Assembly (NCBI RefSeq): GCF_030685535.1
Contig: NZ_CP131601.1
Location: forward strand, 868,001-932,000
Origin: Photobacterium leiognathi
GTDB taxonomy: Bacteria; Pseudomonadota; Gammaproteobacteria; Enterobacterales; Vibrionaceae
Length of the DNA: 64,000 nucleotides
Direction of reading: 5' to 3'
Shown: positions 57,315-64,000 of the stretch, one piece after another
Numbering within the stretch: position 1 is the first letter of the stretch
Layout: the number at the start of each line of letters is the position of its first letter
The notes under the pieces: generated by a model
The model's input: only the letters and a program-made list of their open reading frames with translations
Database searches by the model: none
What the model was told of the DNA's origin: nothing
Translations under genes and position numbers: made by a program

Positions 57315-58343
57315 TTAGTATCTAGTTTTTCTACGAAGGAAAACAATGAATAACAACGAAAATAAAGCTGATAAATTAAATGTACCACCGCCACCACCAT
57401 TATTATCCGTAATAATTTGATCTGGCTTATCGTTATTATCTTTTCCCGTACTATCATCCTTTACTCCTGGATTAATATTGATCACTTCAGTCGGAGATAA
57501 AATAAGGCTGCCTTCATTACCATCAGTATCAATAACATACGTACATGTTTTAAAAGGGCTAATATTACCTCTTAAACACGTTGATTGGTCAGAATTAATA
57601 GTAACGTTACCACTAGTGTAAGCCTGATCGATAACATCATCTTTATGTAGACTCTGAATAGTGATCACCTGCTGACCTTTAACATTGGCTAGTAATGTCG
57701 GGTAGTTCCAGCCATCAACTGTATTTAGAATAAAATCTTGTGCACTAGAGATACGTGTACCACGGTAAAAATCACCTTCAACGCCTTGGTGAACTGCGAC
57801 AATTTGGTTATTAGCATTGATATAAGGGGCTCCAGAGTCACCAGCAACTAAGGTTCCATTACCTTTAAGAACTACACTTTTAACTATTGAATCATTATCG
57901 TTAGGTTGCGATGTTATGATCAGCGGTACTTTACTTATTTGATCACTATTATTGGCAAAGCCATATAAGTCGATATTTTGTTTGGCTGATATTGGAGGTA
58001 TGGATAGTGGCGTGATTTTGTTAAATTGCGCATCTTTATCAAGTTTCCACAAAGCAATATCAATAGTATCACCATAATAATAAGGGCTATTATTATGATT
58101 AATTTGTTCTTTAACTAATATGCGTTGATTATTAAACGTATTAATAATAGTAGGGTTATTCGCTGAACAGTGTTGAGCGGTTAATACCCATTTCCCTGCA
58201 ATTAAATTTCCCGTGCATTTGTTTTTAGTTGTTTGAATAATTGTTTGATGTTGTGTGTTTAATACATTTTGACCACTTTCAATAGCAAAAGTCTGACTTG
58301 TTAACAACGCAGTTAACACTAATAAATATTTCTTTTGTTTCAT
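57315..58343 (-). CDS. Trypsin-like serine protease with GlyGly-CTERM-type tail
   Basis: 342 residues. Signal peptide (LLVLTALLTSQTFA), then a trypsin fold (S1) with catalytic His in VLTAQHC, Asp in DTIDIALWKL and Ser in AGDSGAPY. The end has GGGGGTFNL, a hydrophobic helix and RRKTRY: the GlyGly-CTERM arrangement cut by rhombosortase in Vibrio and Shewanella, which is linked to type II secretion. The true target is unknown. ATG 58343 is preferred to the TTG three codons upstream because of GGA spacing. No rhombosortase gene is in the window. Confidence 0.88.
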   Translation of the reverse strand: MKQKKYLLVLTALLTSQTFAIESGQNVLNTQHQTIIQTTKNKCTGNLIAGKWVLTAQHCSANNPTIINTFNNQRILVKEQINHNNSPYYYGDTIDIALWKLDKDAQFNKITPLSIPPISAKQNIDLYGFANNSDQISKVPLIITSQPNDNDSIVKSVVLKGNGTLVAGDSGAPYINANNQIVAVHQGVEGDFYRGTRISSAQDFILNTVDGWNYPTLLANVKGQQVITIQSLHKDDVIDQAYTSGNVTINSDQSTCLRGNISPFKTCTYVIDTDGNEGSLILSPTEVININPGVKDDSTGKDNNDKPDQIITDNNGGGGGTFNLSALFSLLFIVFLRRKTRY

Positions 58344-58696
58344 AAAATCCAAGTAAAAAAGAGCGCAAGAAATTATTGGGCTATTTAAGCCTTTCTATTT
58401 CTTGATAAATATGAGTAAACGGGCTGACAAATATACACCGACGAATATTTATTCGTGGTGATAGAGTGATTACTGGCGGATAGTGATGATGAAATACTAT
58501 GGTAGTGGCTGATATTTGTATTGTGCAGCTACAATATTCAAATCGGTATCTGAGCTCAAAAGAACTCTTCAATATCAACTTCGCAGGAATGATAAACGAT
58601 AGGTTATATGAGGTCTAGATGATTTTTTACTCAATTAATGAACTTTTTAGCTGTTTATTGGAATTAAATAAAATTTAATCAATATAAACAAAGACA
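58344..58696. other. Intergenic region upstream of the protease
   Basis: About 350 AT-rich bases. It must hold the protease promoter on the minus strand; I see no clear consensus. A 65-codon minus frame at 58381-58578 lacks a ribosome site and protein-like composition and was not called. Confidence 0.4.
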
Positions 58697-58724
58697 AAAA
58701 CGCCTCTATGAAAAGAGGCGTTTT
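58697..58724 (-). terminator. Terminator of the first fadL gene
   Basis: AAAACGCCTCT (58697-58707) pairs with AGAGGCGTTTT (58714-58724); on the minus strand it is followed by TTTTT-rich sequence. It lies 30 bases after the stop of the gene ending at 58755. Confidence 0.88.
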
Positions 58725-58754
58725 ATCTATTTCTAATGTAATCGAGGTATTTGA

Positions 58755-60092
58755 TTAGAAACGGTAGCTTGCTTGAACACCTGCAAGCCATACATCGCCA
58801 GAGGTTGTGCCTGCAAATGATAGTTGTGTTGGTTGCTCTAGAACACCACTTGCAATAGCGTTAATCTTGCCATCAGTTTCATTTAGATGCGCTTTTTTCG
58901 CATAAACGTATGTAAGACCAGCATCTAGAGTTAGGTTTTTAGACCATTGATAGCCAGCGCCTAGGCTTAGCCAAGTACGATCTGTTTCTGGAATGGTTTG
59001 AGTACGGTGTGCTTCATCAACAGCTGCTGTGTCGTAGGCAATACCTGAACGAAGTGCTAGCTTTTCATTCACTTGGTAAGTAGTACCAATAGCGAAACGG
59101 TAGTTATCCTTCCAGTTTTCTTGCTTGATTAGATCGTTACCACCCATTGCAGGAATGTTCGCCTCTAATTTTTCAAAGCTGCTCCAGTCTGTCCAGTTAA
59201 CACTTGCGTGTACTGCCCACTTATCATTAAGTTGGTGGAAACTTGCAATTTCAGCTGACGCTGGTAGCTCAAGAGGTAGTGAGCCTGATAATGTTTGGTC
59301 TTTATATGCCAAACCACTAGCGTGACCACTAAGATTTAAATCAACTGCGGAGTGGTAGCTTACACCAATACGGTTGGTTGGGTTAATTTGCCACGCTGCA
59401 CCAGCTTGCCAACCCCAAGCGTTATCTTCACCTTCCATGTACTTAAGGTTTTTGCCTGCTAGTCCTTTGTTGTACATGTACTGGTATGCAGGTGGAAGTT
59501 GGCCTGCAATTGCTTTTGGCAGTGTGCTTGGTAGCGCTGCTCCGAAGTGGCCTTTCGCCATGATGTAACGTACACCAGCACCCACGCTAAATTGGTCATT
59601 GATTTTGTAACCAAGGTTAGGATTGATCTCAACGGTGTGGACTTCTGCTTGATTACCAAAAATAGAACCAGAGAATTGAGAACCAAGATCTGTACGCATA
59701 CCGAAATTAGTACCGAATGCCAAACCTAAAGTGGCTTTGTCGTTTAATTGACGAGAAATGTAGAAGTTTGGAATAACGGCACTGTGAGCAATATTACGTG
59801 CTTCAGTTTGGTCAATAGTGTGGCCGTTTACTTGAACATCGCCTTTTACATCGATATTTGGATCAACGTAAATAGCACCAGCAGATACTTGTGTACCTTC
59901 AAGGTAAGTTAGCATTGCAGGGTTGCGGAACTGCGCGCTAGCGTTATCTGCCATTGCTGCTTCACCTGCAAATGCACGGCCTAGACCTGTTGCTGAGTAT
60001 TCTGCTAATTGAAAACCTGCAGCTAAAGCGTTAGTGCTCATGCCTAGTGCTAATGCTGCTGTTAACGATAATGTGATTTTGTTCTTATTCAT
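58755..60092 (-). CDS. fadL: FadL-family outer membrane fatty acid transporter (1)
   Basis: 445 residues. Signal peptide ending NALA, then mature AGFQLAEYSATGLGRAFAGE, the FadL N-terminal plug signature including the NPAxxxxL-type segment FRNPAMLTYL. The rest alternates as beta strands and ends with Phe (ASYRF), as outer membrane barrels do. It imports long-chain fatty acids. A FadR-type box lies 160 bases upstream (60252-60268). Confidence 0.92.
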   Translation of the reverse strand: MNKNKITLSLTAALALGMSTNALAAGFQLAEYSATGLGRAFAGEAAMADNASAQFRNPAMLTYLEGTQVSAGAIYVDPNIDVKGDVQVNGHTIDQTEARNIAHSAVIPNFYISRQLNDKATLGLAFGTNFGMRTDLGSQFSGSIFGNQAEVHTVEINPNLGYKINDQFSVGAGVRYIMAKGHFGAALPSTLPKAIAGQLPPAYQYMYNKGLAGKNLKYMEGEDNAWGWQAGAAWQINPTNRIGVSYHSAVDLNLSGHASGLAYKDQTLSGSLPLELPASAEIASFHQLNDKWAVHASVNWTDWSSFEKLEANIPAMGGNDLIKQENWKDNYRFAIGTTYQVNEKLALRSGIAYDTAAVDEAHRTQTIPETDRTWLSLGAGYQWSKNLTLDAGLTYVYAKKAHLNETDGKINAIASGVLEQPTQLSFAGTTSGDVWLAGVQASYRF

Positions 60093-60386
60093 TTTTATCT
60101 ATAGCTACTTGTTCGCTGAAACTAAGGCGCAAATAATACTCTTATCAAATAAGAACGTGGCAAATTATCGATATGATTTTTATCTATTGAAATAATATTC
60201 CAATAAATGGAAATTAATTGGTTTTTTATCCGTTACTTTTTATCCTGTTTAATCTGGTCTGATCTGTTTTCAGCGTACACCTGTACCAGCTATTGCATTG
60301 TTCTGGTGGTTATTTGAACAATCATTGGTGATGTAGAGTGAATAAAAGAAGGGAAAGTGTGGCGAAGACAATGGAGAAAAGATCAA
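60093..60386. other. Spacer between the two fadL genes
   Basis: AT-rich upstream region of the first fadL gene. It holds a FadR-like box (60252-60268), a palindrome TTCCATTTATTGGAA around 60199-60213, and TTCAGCGTACACCTG at 60269-60283, whose near-perfect inverse (CAAGTGTACGCTGAA) sits at 60426-60440 at the end of the second fadL gene. Confidence 0.5.
60252..60268 (-). promoter_or_regulatory. Putative FadR operator upstream of fadL (1)
   Basis: ATCTGGTCTGATCTGTT closely follows the Escherichia coli FadR pattern ANCTGGTCNGACNTGTT (one clear mismatch). FadR control of fadL is known in Vibrio. Confidence 0.65.
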
Positions 60387-60410
60387 AAAAGGAGCCAAGT
60401 GGCTCCTTTT
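60387..60410. terminator. Terminator of the second fadL gene
   Basis: AAAAGGAGCCA (60387-60397), loop AG (a 4-base loop if the inner pair opens), TGGCTCCTTTT (60400-60410), with A/T runs on both sides. It lies 32 bases after the stop of the gene ending at 60442. Confidence 0.85.
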
Positions 60411-60441
60411 AATCATTTTAGCGTTCAAGTGTACGCTGAAA

Positions 60442-61671
60442 TTAGAACGAACGGCTGTATTGTAGGCCGTATAGCCATGCGTTAGCACGCGTTGTTGCAT
60501 TAACTGTTGCTAATGGTGCTTGTGATTCTTCAACACTTACATCTTTACCAATTAGGTAAGTTAAACCGAAGTCGATGGTTGATTTACTGTCTAGATGGTA
60601 GCTAAAGCCACCTGATAACCAGTTACGATCCGAATCAGGTACAGAAATCGATGTTTCTTTATTTTGTGCACTGGTGTCATGCATGTAACCAGCACGTAGC
60701 GTCCACTGGTTGTTTAGGTAGTAAGTACCACCAATAGAGTAGTGCCAGCTGTCTTGCCACTCATATGCTTTAGAGAAAGTACCGCCAGTGGTTTCTAGTT
60801 TGTCGAATTCACTCCAACGGATCCATTGAATGCTGTAGTGAACGGCAAATTTGTCGTTTAACTTGTTAAAGCCAGAGAATTCAGCCATATCAGGTAGTGG
60901 CATTTTTAGTTTTTCGTTGCCGATGTCACGACCTAAGTAATTGATATCACCTTTTGCTTCAAGTGTTGGACTGTAACGGTACGATAAACCAAAACGGTTA
61001 TTTTGATCTAATTCGTAAATCGTACCTAGGTTAAAGCCAAGTGCTACACCATCGGCATCGATGTTTACTGCATCTTTGCCGCCTAGTAGAGGACTATTAC
61101 GGCCACGTTCTAGTTTGCCGCTACCGTAAATCACGTCTAAACCACCACCAATGCTGAGTTGTTGGTTAATACGGTATGCTGCACTTAAACCTAAGTTAAC
61201 GCTTTTCACATCAGTGATACCACCAAATAGATCGGCAGCGTAATCTTCGTTGAACTCAGTTTTAGTACCAAAGTTTGAGTAAAGTGATGCACCTACAGCG
61301 AACTTATCGTTAATAGGCTGAATGTAGTAAATATTTGGTGCGTAACTTGTACCGCCAATTGATGCATCATCAATTGGTAATGGACGGTTTGGATTTAAAG
61401 GTGTTCGGATACTGGTATCTTTAACTTTAACGTCAGTGTCAATTGCGATAACACCAAGAGAAAGAGCTGGTGCATCAAATAGCGTCATTGAGGCTGCGTT
61501 CTTTGCCATTGTTGATGCGTTATCAGCGATAACACCGTCACCAGCGAAAGCACGGCCAAGACCTGTTGCAGATTGTGCGTTTAATTGAAATCCTGCCGCC
61601 ATAGATTGTGAAGAGGCTAAAGCGATCGCAGCAGTAATAACTGAACGAGTGAAAATTTGCTTCTTATTCAT
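60442..61671 (-). CDS. fadL: FadL-family outer membrane fatty acid transporter (2)
   Basis: 409 residues. Signal peptide ending QSMAA, mature AGFQLNAQSATGLGRAFAGD, and the same barrel layout as the downstream paralogue, but diverged and shorter. It ends LQYSRSF with a terminal Phe. Probably a paralogue with different substrate range. A FadR-like half-conserved box lies about 95 bases upstream. ATG 61671 is supported by the signal peptide and the paralogue. Confidence 0.92.
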   Translation of the reverse strand: MNKKQIFTRSVITAAIALASSQSMAAGFQLNAQSATGLGRAFAGDGVIADNASTMAKNAASMTLFDAPALSLGVIAIDTDVKVKDTSIRTPLNPNRPLPIDDASIGGTSYAPNIYYIQPINDKFAVGASLYSNFGTKTEFNEDYAADLFGGITDVKSVNLGLSAAYRINQQLSIGGGLDVIYGSGKLERGRNSPLLGGKDAVNIDADGVALGFNLGTIYELDQNNRFGLSYRYSPTLEAKGDINYLGRDIGNEKLKMPLPDMAEFSGFNKLNDKFAVHYSIQWIRWSEFDKLETTGGTFSKAYEWQDSWHYSIGGTYYLNNQWTLRAGYMHDTSAQNKETSISVPDSDRNWLSGGFSYHLDSKSTIDFGLTYLIGKDVSVEESQAPLATVNATTRANAWLYGLQYSRSF

Positions 61672-61762
61672 GCTTCGAATAATTCCTAATTATATATTTT
61701 ATTGTTTTTTATTAGCTATTTTCGCTAATTTGCGGTGATTGTAGGGGGACTAACGGGTTGAT

Positions 61763-61779
61763 CAAAGCAGACCAGTGCT
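61763..61779 (-). promoter_or_regulatory. Putative FadR operator upstream of fadL (2)
   Basis: On the minus strand the bases read CACTGGTCTGCTTTGAT, matching CTGGTCNG of the FadR site and weaker after it. Position about 95 bases before the start fits a promoter operator. Confidence 0.45.
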
Positions 61780-61872
61780 ATATTTGAATAAAAATACTTT
61801 TTAACGAAATTTATGGTGATTTTGGTATCAAATAGCGTTAATTAAGGTTGTTTTTACGATAATTTTAAGCAA

Positions 61873-61900
61873 GAAAAAACGGTGACATTATGCCACCGTT
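61873..61900 (-). terminator. Terminator of the sigma/anti-sigma operon
   Basis: AACGGTG (61878-61884) pairs with CACCGTT (61894-61900); on the minus strand it is followed by TTTTTTC. It lies 35 bases after the stop at 61935. Confidence 0.85.
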
Positions 61901-61934
61901 AATGAGTTTATAAGAGAAGGGATATAGTGAGAGA

Positions 61935-62654
61935 TCAGATCTCCCAAATCAGGTTTTTCTTTATTTCATTTGCTACAGGCATTAGATTTTCGCCTTTGCT
62001 ACCAACAATAATTAAGCTCGCATCATGAATCGGCATAACCAAGCTTTCACTTTGATTATCGGTTGAATTTGAAATACCGTCGCTTGGTGTTGGTACAAAA
62101 AAGACCGTAACCTTACCTTGTGGTGTATCCATGATCATATGCAAAGAAGGTTTGCCATCAAAGCCGCAGTAATTGACGTAATAAACATGCCCAGGTAGGT
62201 TTTTAATTTCTGAACCTAAAGGCTGTAATTTAGCGTTAACTTGCTGCAAGGTTGCATTTTCATTTAAGTTTCTAACAAACTTTTCTTCATAATTAACGTG
62301 TTCAATAGCAATATCAGCCAAGTTGGTGGCTGTTGGTGGTAATTGGGTCGGATTGAAATTAGCTTGACCAAAGTACATACCAATAGCGAAAGCAACAGAA
62401 GCGGCAAGGCCATAAGACCAGACGTTTTTAAATCGCTTCGGTGGCATTTCTTCCCCTGATTGATGAAATAAAATCCTATCAGCTAAATCGTCAGGCACGT
62501 CAACTTTGAGTGCTTTCTCTAACTGCATATCTAGCTGTAATAATTCATCAGCAAACTTTTTATTGGCTACTGATTCTAATTTGCATGCAATGACTTGGGG
62601 ATCATTATCATGCGGATCGGCTAGCAACCTCCGTCTAAATTCTAATTCATCCAT
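61935..62654 (-). CDS. DUF3379 family protein, probable anti-sigma factor
   Basis: 239 residues. A cytoplasmic N-terminal part (1-75, MDELEFRRRLLADPHDND...), one membrane helix (WSYGLAASVAFAIGMYFGQA, about 79-98) and a periplasmic DUF3379-like domain (PGHVYYVNYCGFDGKPSLHM). Overlap of 8 bases with the sigma factor gene and the topology fit a membrane anti-sigma factor. The signal it senses is unknown. Confidence 0.82.
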   Translation of the reverse strand: MDELEFRRRLLADPHDNDPQVIACKLESVANKKFADELLQLDMQLEKALKVDVPDDLADRILFHQSGEEMPPKRFKNVWSYGLAASVAFAIGMYFGQANFNPTQLPPTATNLADIAIEHVNYEEKFVRNLNENATLQQVNAKLQPLGSEIKNLPGHVYYVNYCGFDGKPSLHMIMDTPQGKVTVFFVPTPSDGISNSTDNQSESLVMPIHDASLIIVGSKGENLMPVANEIKKNLIWEI

Positions 62655-63210
62655 TTCGATTCCCTCTCTGTTGAGATTGGTTCTCTAGTTGTTCTTTTAA
62701 CTGGTTGCGAGCACGGAAGAGTCGCGTCATTACCGTATTACGGTTAAGTTCTAAAATTTGTGCTATTTCATCGCCATTAAACCCAGCCATAACTTGCAGA
62801 ATAAGCGGTTCTCTATATTCAGGTGCAAGATTCATAATTAAACGTTGAAGTAGGTGCTGATCAGCATTATTTTCAACGCTTGACGTTGCATCGGCAATAG
62901 CATGGTCGTCAATATCAACAAGGTCGAGTTGTTTTCTTTCAAACCGTCGTGCATTTTCGCGCCTAAGAATGGTAATTAACCATGCTTTTGCGGCTTTATC
63001 ATCCTGTAGGCTATCTAAGGAACGCCATGCGCGTAAACATGTCTCTTGTACCAAATCCTCAGCAATGTGAGCATCATGGCAAAGCCAATATGCGTAGCGA
63101 TAGAGATCCCGATGCCAAGCCCTAACGAGGGCCTCGTATCTTCTTTGTTTGTCCATATCTAAAGAGACCGAGGGATCTTGTTTTTTATTACCAAAAAAAT
63201 TTCTGAACAT
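62647..63210 (-). CDS. ECF-type RNA polymerase sigma factor
   Basis: 187 residues. Region 2 (YRYAYWLCHDAHIAEDLVQE, then TCLRAWRSLDSLQDDKAAKA) and region 4 (LAPEYREPLILQVMAGFNGD and EIAQILELNRNTVMTRLFRA) are clear. No region 3, as in ECF sigmas. It is the first gene of the pair with the DUF3379 protein. I could not identify an autoregulatory promoter with confidence. Confidence 0.92.
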   Translation of the reverse strand: MFRNFFGNKKQDPSVSLDMDKQRRYEALVRAWHRDLYRYAYWLCHDAHIAEDLVQETCLRAWRSLDSLQDDKAAKAWLITILRRENARRFERKQLDLVDIDDHAIADATSSVENNADQHLLQRLIMNLAPEYREPLILQVMAGFNGDEIAQILELNRNTVMTRLFRARNQLKEQLENQSQQRGNRNG

Positions 63211-63360
63211 GGCAATTTCCGCCGTTTTTCCATGTGAAAGCAGATGAACAGATGCATTTATAAGATATTTGATCTTATTTTTTCTCTTTTAGTGGGGAAT
63301 CAGCACTAAAATTGATCTGGTTCAAAATCTCAATTTAAGAGAGCGTTATAGTTGTCCTCG
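63211..63360. other. Upstream region of the ECF sigma gene
   Basis: AT-rich; no gene. It includes GATCTGGTTC near 63314-63323, which resembles a FadR half-site only. The minus strand promoter of the sigma gene should be here. Confidence 0.35.
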
Positions 63361-63572
63361 TCATCTGATAGCGAGATGGTGGGTGTCAAAATCGGCTATT
63401 GTTAAGCTATCTGTTGAGCAAGATGACAACTTCCTTTTGAAGGCTGACTTTACTTTCTCCTATCAGGTTTTCCTGATTTGCAATTGGCTTTATGTTGATT
63501 GACTTATTCATTACGCAGATTGCTTTCCGCGTGAATTATGACCATACCTCGTTAGGTATGGTTTTTTTTTGC
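63361..63572 (+). ncRNA. Candidate small RNA with hairpin series and terminator
   Basis: No protein gene is convincing here, yet the plus strand shows successive short hairpins: CATCT/AGATG (63362-63378), CTTC/GAAG near 63430-63442, ATCAGG-TTTT-CCTGAT (63462-63477), and finally a strong terminator (63541-63570). A terminator without an upstream gene on the plus strand suggests a small RNA or a long structured leader. The 5' end and promoter are not defined. Confidence 0.4.
63541..63571 (+). terminator. Orphan terminator before fadI
   Basis: ACCATACCT (63541-63549), loop CGTT, AGGTATGGT (63554-63562), then eight or more T. It faces the plus strand, but the nearest upstream gene is on the minus strand, so it must end a non-coding transcript. 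Confidence 0.88.
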
Positions 63573-63703
63573 CTGCCATTTTACTTTTTTGTTATTTCCT
63601 CAGTACTTTTTAATTATCTCCATTATTACACGTTAACTCGTTTTAAAACTGAGAGAATTGATCACAATCTTTGACATCAATATCGCAAAATTCAAACACC
63701 TGA

Positions 63704-63731
63704 TTGAATTTAATAACATTTAGATTACAAT
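63704..63731 (+). promoter_or_regulatory. sigma-70 promoter of fadI
   Basis: TTGAAT (63704-63709), a 16-base spacer, and TACAAT (63726-63731). The FadR-like box begins five bases later, so it would cover the start of transcription. Confidence 0.65.
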
Positions 63732-63735
63732 TGTT

Positions 63736-63748
63736 GAGGTCTGACCTC
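63736..63748 (+). promoter_or_regulatory. Putative FadR operator of fadI
   Basis: The perfect palindrome GAGGTC-T-GACCTC matches the core GGTCNGACC of FadR sites and sits just downstream of the -10 element, a repressor position. Confidence 0.7.
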
Positions 63749-63805
63749 TAGTGCACAGGTGTGCCTACAGGCTTTATTTAAGCCAAATAATGAAAAGGAG
63801 TTGCG

Positions 63806-64000
63806 ATGACACGTCTCCAGAATCTTACGACTCGTCAAGGGGAGCGGATTGCTGTTATTAGTGGATTACGTACCCCATTTGCTCGTCAAGCTACCGCTTT
63901 CGATGGGGTTCCCGCGTTAGATCTCGGCAAGCTTGTTGTAAATGATATGCTGCAAAAACTCGATTTTGATCCGGCATTAATTGAACAAGTGGTATTTGGG
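63806..64000 (+). CDS. fadI: FadI, 3-ketoacyl-CoA thiolase, cut by window edge
   Basis: 65 residues seen; the 3' end is outside the window. FadI is the thiolase of the FadIJ fatty acid oxidation complex. It opens [20 protein letters not shown] and continues [20 protein letters not shown], the thiolase N-terminus of FadI. AAGGAG at 63795-63800 supports ATG 63806. fadJ is expected next. The FadR-type operator and nearby fadL genes fit a fatty acid regulon. Confidence 0.93.
   Translation, partial: MTRLQNLTTRQGERIAVISGLRTPFARQATAFDGVPALDLGKLVVNDMLQKLDFDPALIEQVVFG

Noticed and set aside
58381..58578. 65-codon minus frame upstream of the protease
   Set aside because: No ribosome site, unusual composition and no recognisable domain; it lies in the probable promoter region.
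63492..63674. 60-codon plus frame before fadI
   Set aside because: It runs through the strong terminator hairpin at 63541-63571 and its hydrophobic residues follow from T-rich sequence.
1..64000. CRISPR arrays, tRNA and rRNA genes
   Set aside because: No regularly spaced repeats, cloverleaf-type sequences or rRNA-like tracts were noticed on reading.

Overview
This 64 kb window looks like a chromosomal segment of a member of the Vibrionaceae, most probably Photobacterium or a close relative. Gene order and protein features are those of the Vibrio/Photobacterium polar flagellum and chemotaxis region, followed by the cytochrome c maturation operon. Species-level assignment is inference. No tRNA, rRNA or CRISPR array was seen.

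Layout. (1) 1-929, minus strand: the N-terminal part of a tyrosine recombinase that I recognise as GmtY-like, i.e. the edge of a probable mobile island lying directly upstream of flgB. (2) 1121-12939: flgBCDEFGHIJ and flgKL (rod, hook, rings, hook-filament junction), with sigma-54-type promoters before flgB, flgF and flgK. (3) 13043-17193: a flagellin with a sigma-28-type promoter, then flaG, fliD, a fliT-like chaperone gene and fliS. (4) 17467-21722: the regulators flrA, flrB and flrC; flrB is split by a frameshift. (5) 21773-34631: fliEFGHIJKLMNOPQR-flhB (basal body, C ring, export gate); fliK is frameshifted near its 3' end. (6) 34822-47825: flhA-flhF-flhG-fliA-cheY-cheZ-cheA-cheB-parC-parP-cheW and a DUF2802 gene, behind a sigma-54-type promoter with a FlrA/FleQ-like box. 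(7) 47829-48991, minus: a FlhB C-terminal homologue (FlhX type) and a FliK-like protein. (8) 49107-56350: ccmABCDEFG(dsbE)HI. (9) 56419-57225: mlaA. (10) 57315-63210, minus: a trypsin-like protease with a GlyGly-CTERM-type tail, two fadL paralogues, and an ECF sigma factor with a DUF3379 anti-sigma candidate. (11) 63300-64000: a structured, terminator-bearing intergenic segment (candidate small RNA) and the 5' part of fadI, whose promoter carries a FadR-type operator.

How it fits together. FlrA (class I) with sigma-54 would drive flrBC and probably flhA onward; the FlrB-FlrC two-component pair would drive the later sigma-54 promoters; FliA (sigma-28) with its antagonists would drive flagellin. 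FlhF and FlhG set polar placement and number, and ParC/ParP place the chemotaxis arrays at the pole. The two fadL genes and fadI share putative FadR boxes and form a local fatty-acid uptake and degradation group.

The points most worth checking are the mobile-island edge at flgB, the single-base disruptions of flrB and fliK (real or sequencing errors), the FlrA/FleQ-like boxes (one inside a terminator stem), the hairpin-rich RNA candidate before fadI, a small unrecognised gene between flgJ and flgK, and the repeat-containing insertion in FlgK.
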